From NCBI GenBank assembly GCA_905199135.1, contig CAJKFC010000049.1, positions 1-14,544 of the forward strand: a DNA stretch of 14,544 bases, written 5' to 3'. How positions within the stretch are numbered: position 1 is the stretch's first letter; each line of letters opens with the position of its first letter. A program made the position numbers and the translations under genes. Under the pieces are notes generated by a model. That model saw only the letters and a list, made by a program, of their open reading frames with translations, was not told the origin of the DNA and ran no database searches. Positions 12,548-14,544 of the stretch are shown here, one piece after another. The stretch comes from an uncultured Eubacteriales bacterium. GTDB taxonomy: Bacteria; Bacillota; Clostridia; Oscillospirales; Butyricicoccaceae.

Positions 12548-12922
12548 CTATGCTTTCCAAAGACCGTGGAGATTGCAGTATTCAAAGACATCGACGATCT
12601 TTTCACCCTCAGCCAAAACAAAAACAGCTTCCGGGCTGGTTCCGGGCTTCAAATACTTGATCTGAACGCCGTTTTCTGTGGCGACTGCTATCCACTGTAT
12701 ATAGTGCTCCTCAAGCATTGGGTGCTGAACAGAGCCTACCTTGACAAACACTTCATTGCCCTTTTTATCAACGACGGGCACATGCTTCTCGGTGGCTGCA
12801 TCTGTCGATGAAGGCACAAGCTCGGTCATCTTCTGACCGCAGCACATGACGGGCACACCTTTGTTTTCCACAAAAGTGATGATGTTTCCGCAGTGCTCAC
12901 ATTTGAAAAATTTGATATTCAT
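12548..12922 (-). CDS. dfx: Desulfoferrodoxin (2Fe superoxide reductase)
   Basis: A 124-residue superoxide reductase that converts superoxide to hydrogen peroxide without making oxygen, suited to anaerobes. The N-terminal desulforedoxin domain has C8-E-H-C11 and C27-C28, the rubredoxin-like Fe ligands. The catalytic domain has EKHVP (E45, K46, H47), QHPM (H67), EEHYI (H73) and CNLHG (C116, H119), the complete Fe(His)4Cys site. AAGGAG precedes the ATG. The gene follows the flavodiiron fusion gene by 12 bases, so the two are surely co-transcribed. The rubredoxin domain of that fusion, or a separate rubredoxin, could supply electrons. Confidence 0.96.
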   Translation of the reverse strand: MNIKFFKCEHCGNIITFVENKGVPVMCCGQKMTELVPSSTDAATEKHVPVVDKKGNEVFVKVGSVQHPMLEEHYIQWIAVATENGVQIKYLKPGTSPEAVFVLAEGEKIVDVFEYCNLHGLWKA

Positions 12923-12934
12923 AGCTTCTCCTTT

Positions 12935-14544
12935 TTAAACTATTTTCTCAAAATCCTCGGCGCCGTGCTTACAGAGGGGACATACAAAATCCTCTGGGAG
13001 AGTGTCTCCCTCGTAGACATAGCCGCAGATCTTGCAGACATATCCCTTTTTCTTTTCCTCAAACTTGTTGGGCTTGGGTTTTACATGTTCAAAATAATAG
13101 CCGTATGTCATAGTGGGTCTGTCGGAAATAGCGAATGCCTCGGTCACCTCGGCAGTAAAGACCGAGTGAGTGCCGAAGTCGGCGACATTTATCACCTTTG
13201 CCGAGATTACGGCATTGGTATTCTCGCCGATATATGCCAAACCGTTAGCCGTCCTCATGACATCGGAGCCGAATTTCTCCGTATCCTTTCCTGAATGGAA
13301 ACCGAAGTGTTCAAACAGCTTAAAGTCGGCCTCTTCCGAAATGAGAGACACATTGAACACGCCGGTGTTCTTTATCATATCATGAGTATAGTTAGCCTTG
13401 TTTACAGCGACAGAAACCCTTTTAGGTGAATCAGTCACCTGTATTAGGGTATTGATGATGCAGCCGTTATCTTTTTCGCCCTCTTTGGCCGTAAGAACAT
13501 AAAGACCGTAAGGGATGCGGAAAAATACATCGGGAGCCACCTTGCCGTTTTGAACTTCGGCGGTTTTCTGGGGAAATGTAGCCTCTATTGCATCGGCCAT
13601 GGCCTCTATCTCAGCAAGCTGACCTTCTTTCAGAGAGGATTTAAGGCTGACCTTATTTTCAAGAATATTGATATTCTTGCACTTTGAAAGATGCTCGGCT
13701 ATGAGTTTTCCGCTGGTTGCCGCCCACGATCCGTTTTCGATTATGGCCACAGTCCTGTTTTGGATATTGTGGGCCACAAGGTCGGATATGAGAGCCTCCA
13801 TGGTGACAAAAATGCCTGCGTTATAGGTTGTTGAGGCAAAGACAAGATGGCTGTATTTAAATGCGGCGGCCACTATCTCCGATGCAGGTGTGACCGAAAC
13901 ATCGAACATCACCGTCTTTATGCCTCTGTCGCGAAGCACAGACGACAGTATCTCTGCCGTGTTCTCAGTGTTGCCGTATACCGATGCATAGGCGATCATT
14001 ACACCGTTTTCCTCGGGAGTATAGGTGCTCCACAGCTGATATTTTGCTATAAAATCGCCTATGTTCTTTCTCCATACAAAGCCATGAAGAGGACATACCA
14101 TCTCTATTTCCAGCTTTGACGCCTTTTTGAGGGCGGCCTGCACCTGCATGCCGTATTTTCCGACGATATTCGTATAGTATCTTCTGGCTTCGTCCATATA
14201 GTCTCTGTCGAAATCCACCTCATCGGCAAATATTGCGCCGTTGAGTGCTCCGAAACAGCCGAAAGCGTCGGCAGAAAAGAGAATCTTGTCGGTCATATCA
14301 TATGACATCATGACCTCCGGCCAATGAACCATCGGAGCCATGACAAATGTCAGCTTATGTCTGCCTGTTTCAAAAACATCGCCCTCATTTACGACTACGG
14401 CTCTGTCCGAAATATCGGTATGGAAAAATTGCTCTATCATAGCCACGATTTTGGCGTTGCAGACTATCTTTGCATTGGGATATCGCAGCATGAGCTCCTT
14501 CATAGTGGCCGAATGGTCGGGCTCCATGTGGTGTACCACAAGGT
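12935..14544 (-). CDS. Flavodiiron protein-flavin reductase-rubredoxin fusion (5' end outside window)
   Basis: At least 534 residues are visible; the N-terminal part lies beyond the right edge. Domains in order: a metallo-beta-lactamase-like diiron domain with HxExDH (HMEPDH), then His in VHWPE, Asp in SADAFG and His in CPLHGF, all matching flavodiiron iron ligands; a flavodoxin domain starting MIAYASVYGNTENTAE; a flavin-reductase-like domain (FFRIPYGLYVLTAKEG ... GTHSVFTAEVTEA); and a C-terminal rubredoxin with CKICG and CPLCK. Such enzymes reduce O2 to water or NO to N2O. Fusion of the flavin reductase and rubredoxin suggests an enzyme that carries its own electron-transfer chain. It pairs with the superoxide reductase gene. 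Confidence 0.93.
   Translation of the reverse strand, partial: LVVHHMEPDHSATMKELMLRYPNAKIVCNAKIVAMIEQFFHTDISDRAVVVNEGDVFETGRHKLTFVMAPMVHWPEVMMSYDMTDKILFSADAFGCFGALNGAIFADEVDFDRDYMDEARRYYTNIVGKYGMQVQAALKKASKLEIEMVCPLHGFVWRKNIGDFIAKYQLWSTYTPEENGVMIAYASVYGNTENTAEILSSVLRDRGIKTVMFDVSVTPASEIVAAAFKYSHLVFASTTYNAGIFVTMEALISDLVAHNIQNRTVAIIENGSWAATSGKLIAEHLSKCKNINILENKVSLKSSLKEGQLAEIEAMADAIEATFPQKTAEVQNGKVAPDVFFRIPYGLYVLTAKEGEKDNGCIINTLIQVTDSPKRVSVAVNKANYTHDMIKNTGVFNVSLISEEADFKLFEHFGFHSGKDTEKFGSDVMRTANGLAYIGENTNAVISAKVINVADFGTHSVFTAEVTEAFAISDRPTMTYGYYFEHVKPKPNKFEEKKKGYVCKICGYVYEGDTLPEDFVCPLCKHGAEDFEKIV

Overview
The window looks like chromosome from an anaerobic, low-to-mid GC Gram-positive bacterium of the class Clostridia. 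Four things point there: the Firmicutes-type gene order rplS-lepB-rbgA-rnhB-yraN, consensus sigma-A promoters with strong Shine-Dalgarno sequences, a SigI/RsgI pair, and an oxygen-defence pair (desulfoferrodoxin plus a multidomain flavodiiron protein) typical of strict anaerobes. A family or genus cannot be assigned from the sequence alone. No insertion sequence, phage gene or CRISPR array was seen.

Layout. Positions 1-2801, minus strand: a housekeeping operon, rplS (L19), lepB, rbgA/ylqF, rnhB, yraN and the first codons of a metallophosphoesterase, with mostly overlapping start/stop codons. It is driven by a promoter at 2878-2906 with a possible L19 leader. Positions 2974-3144, plus strand: a tRNA-Leu(GAG) with its own promoter and terminator. 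Positions 3250-4623: a MATE-family transporter, convergent with a FliB-family protein (4655-5704, minus). The fliB-like gene has a perfect-consensus sigma-A promoter, back to back with the sigI upstream region.

Positions 5802-8469 hold the most interesting unit: sigI, rsgI and a secreted PepSY-domain protein with an Asp-rich repeat tail. The RsgI anti-sigma factor carries a candidate Asn-Pro autoproteolysis site, a Ser/Thr/Pro repeat linker and a C-terminal PepSY domain. That domain is close to the second PepSY domain of the secreted protein (about 40 of 71 positions identical by hand alignment). A matching TACCCC ... CGTATA promoter occurs three times: once before sigI and twice in tandem before the PepSY gene. 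This reads as a closed, self-activating envelope circuit in which sensor and regulated product share a domain.

Positions 8484-9597: a sigma-A promoter, a cobalamin riboswitch, a probable switch hairpin and cbiK (anaerobic cobaltochelatase), ended by a strong terminator. Positions 9599-12485, minus strand: an operon of an unknown lipoprotein, a TlpA-like thioredoxin lipoprotein, a 42-residue membrane protein with an exposed CxxC, and a NapH/YccM-type polyferredoxin. Together they could form a trans-membrane electron relay for thiol or peroxide reduction outside the membrane. Positions 12548-14544, minus strand: superoxide reductase (desulfoferrodoxin) and a flavodiiron-flavin reductase-rubredoxin fusion truncated by the window edge, an O2/superoxide detoxification unit.
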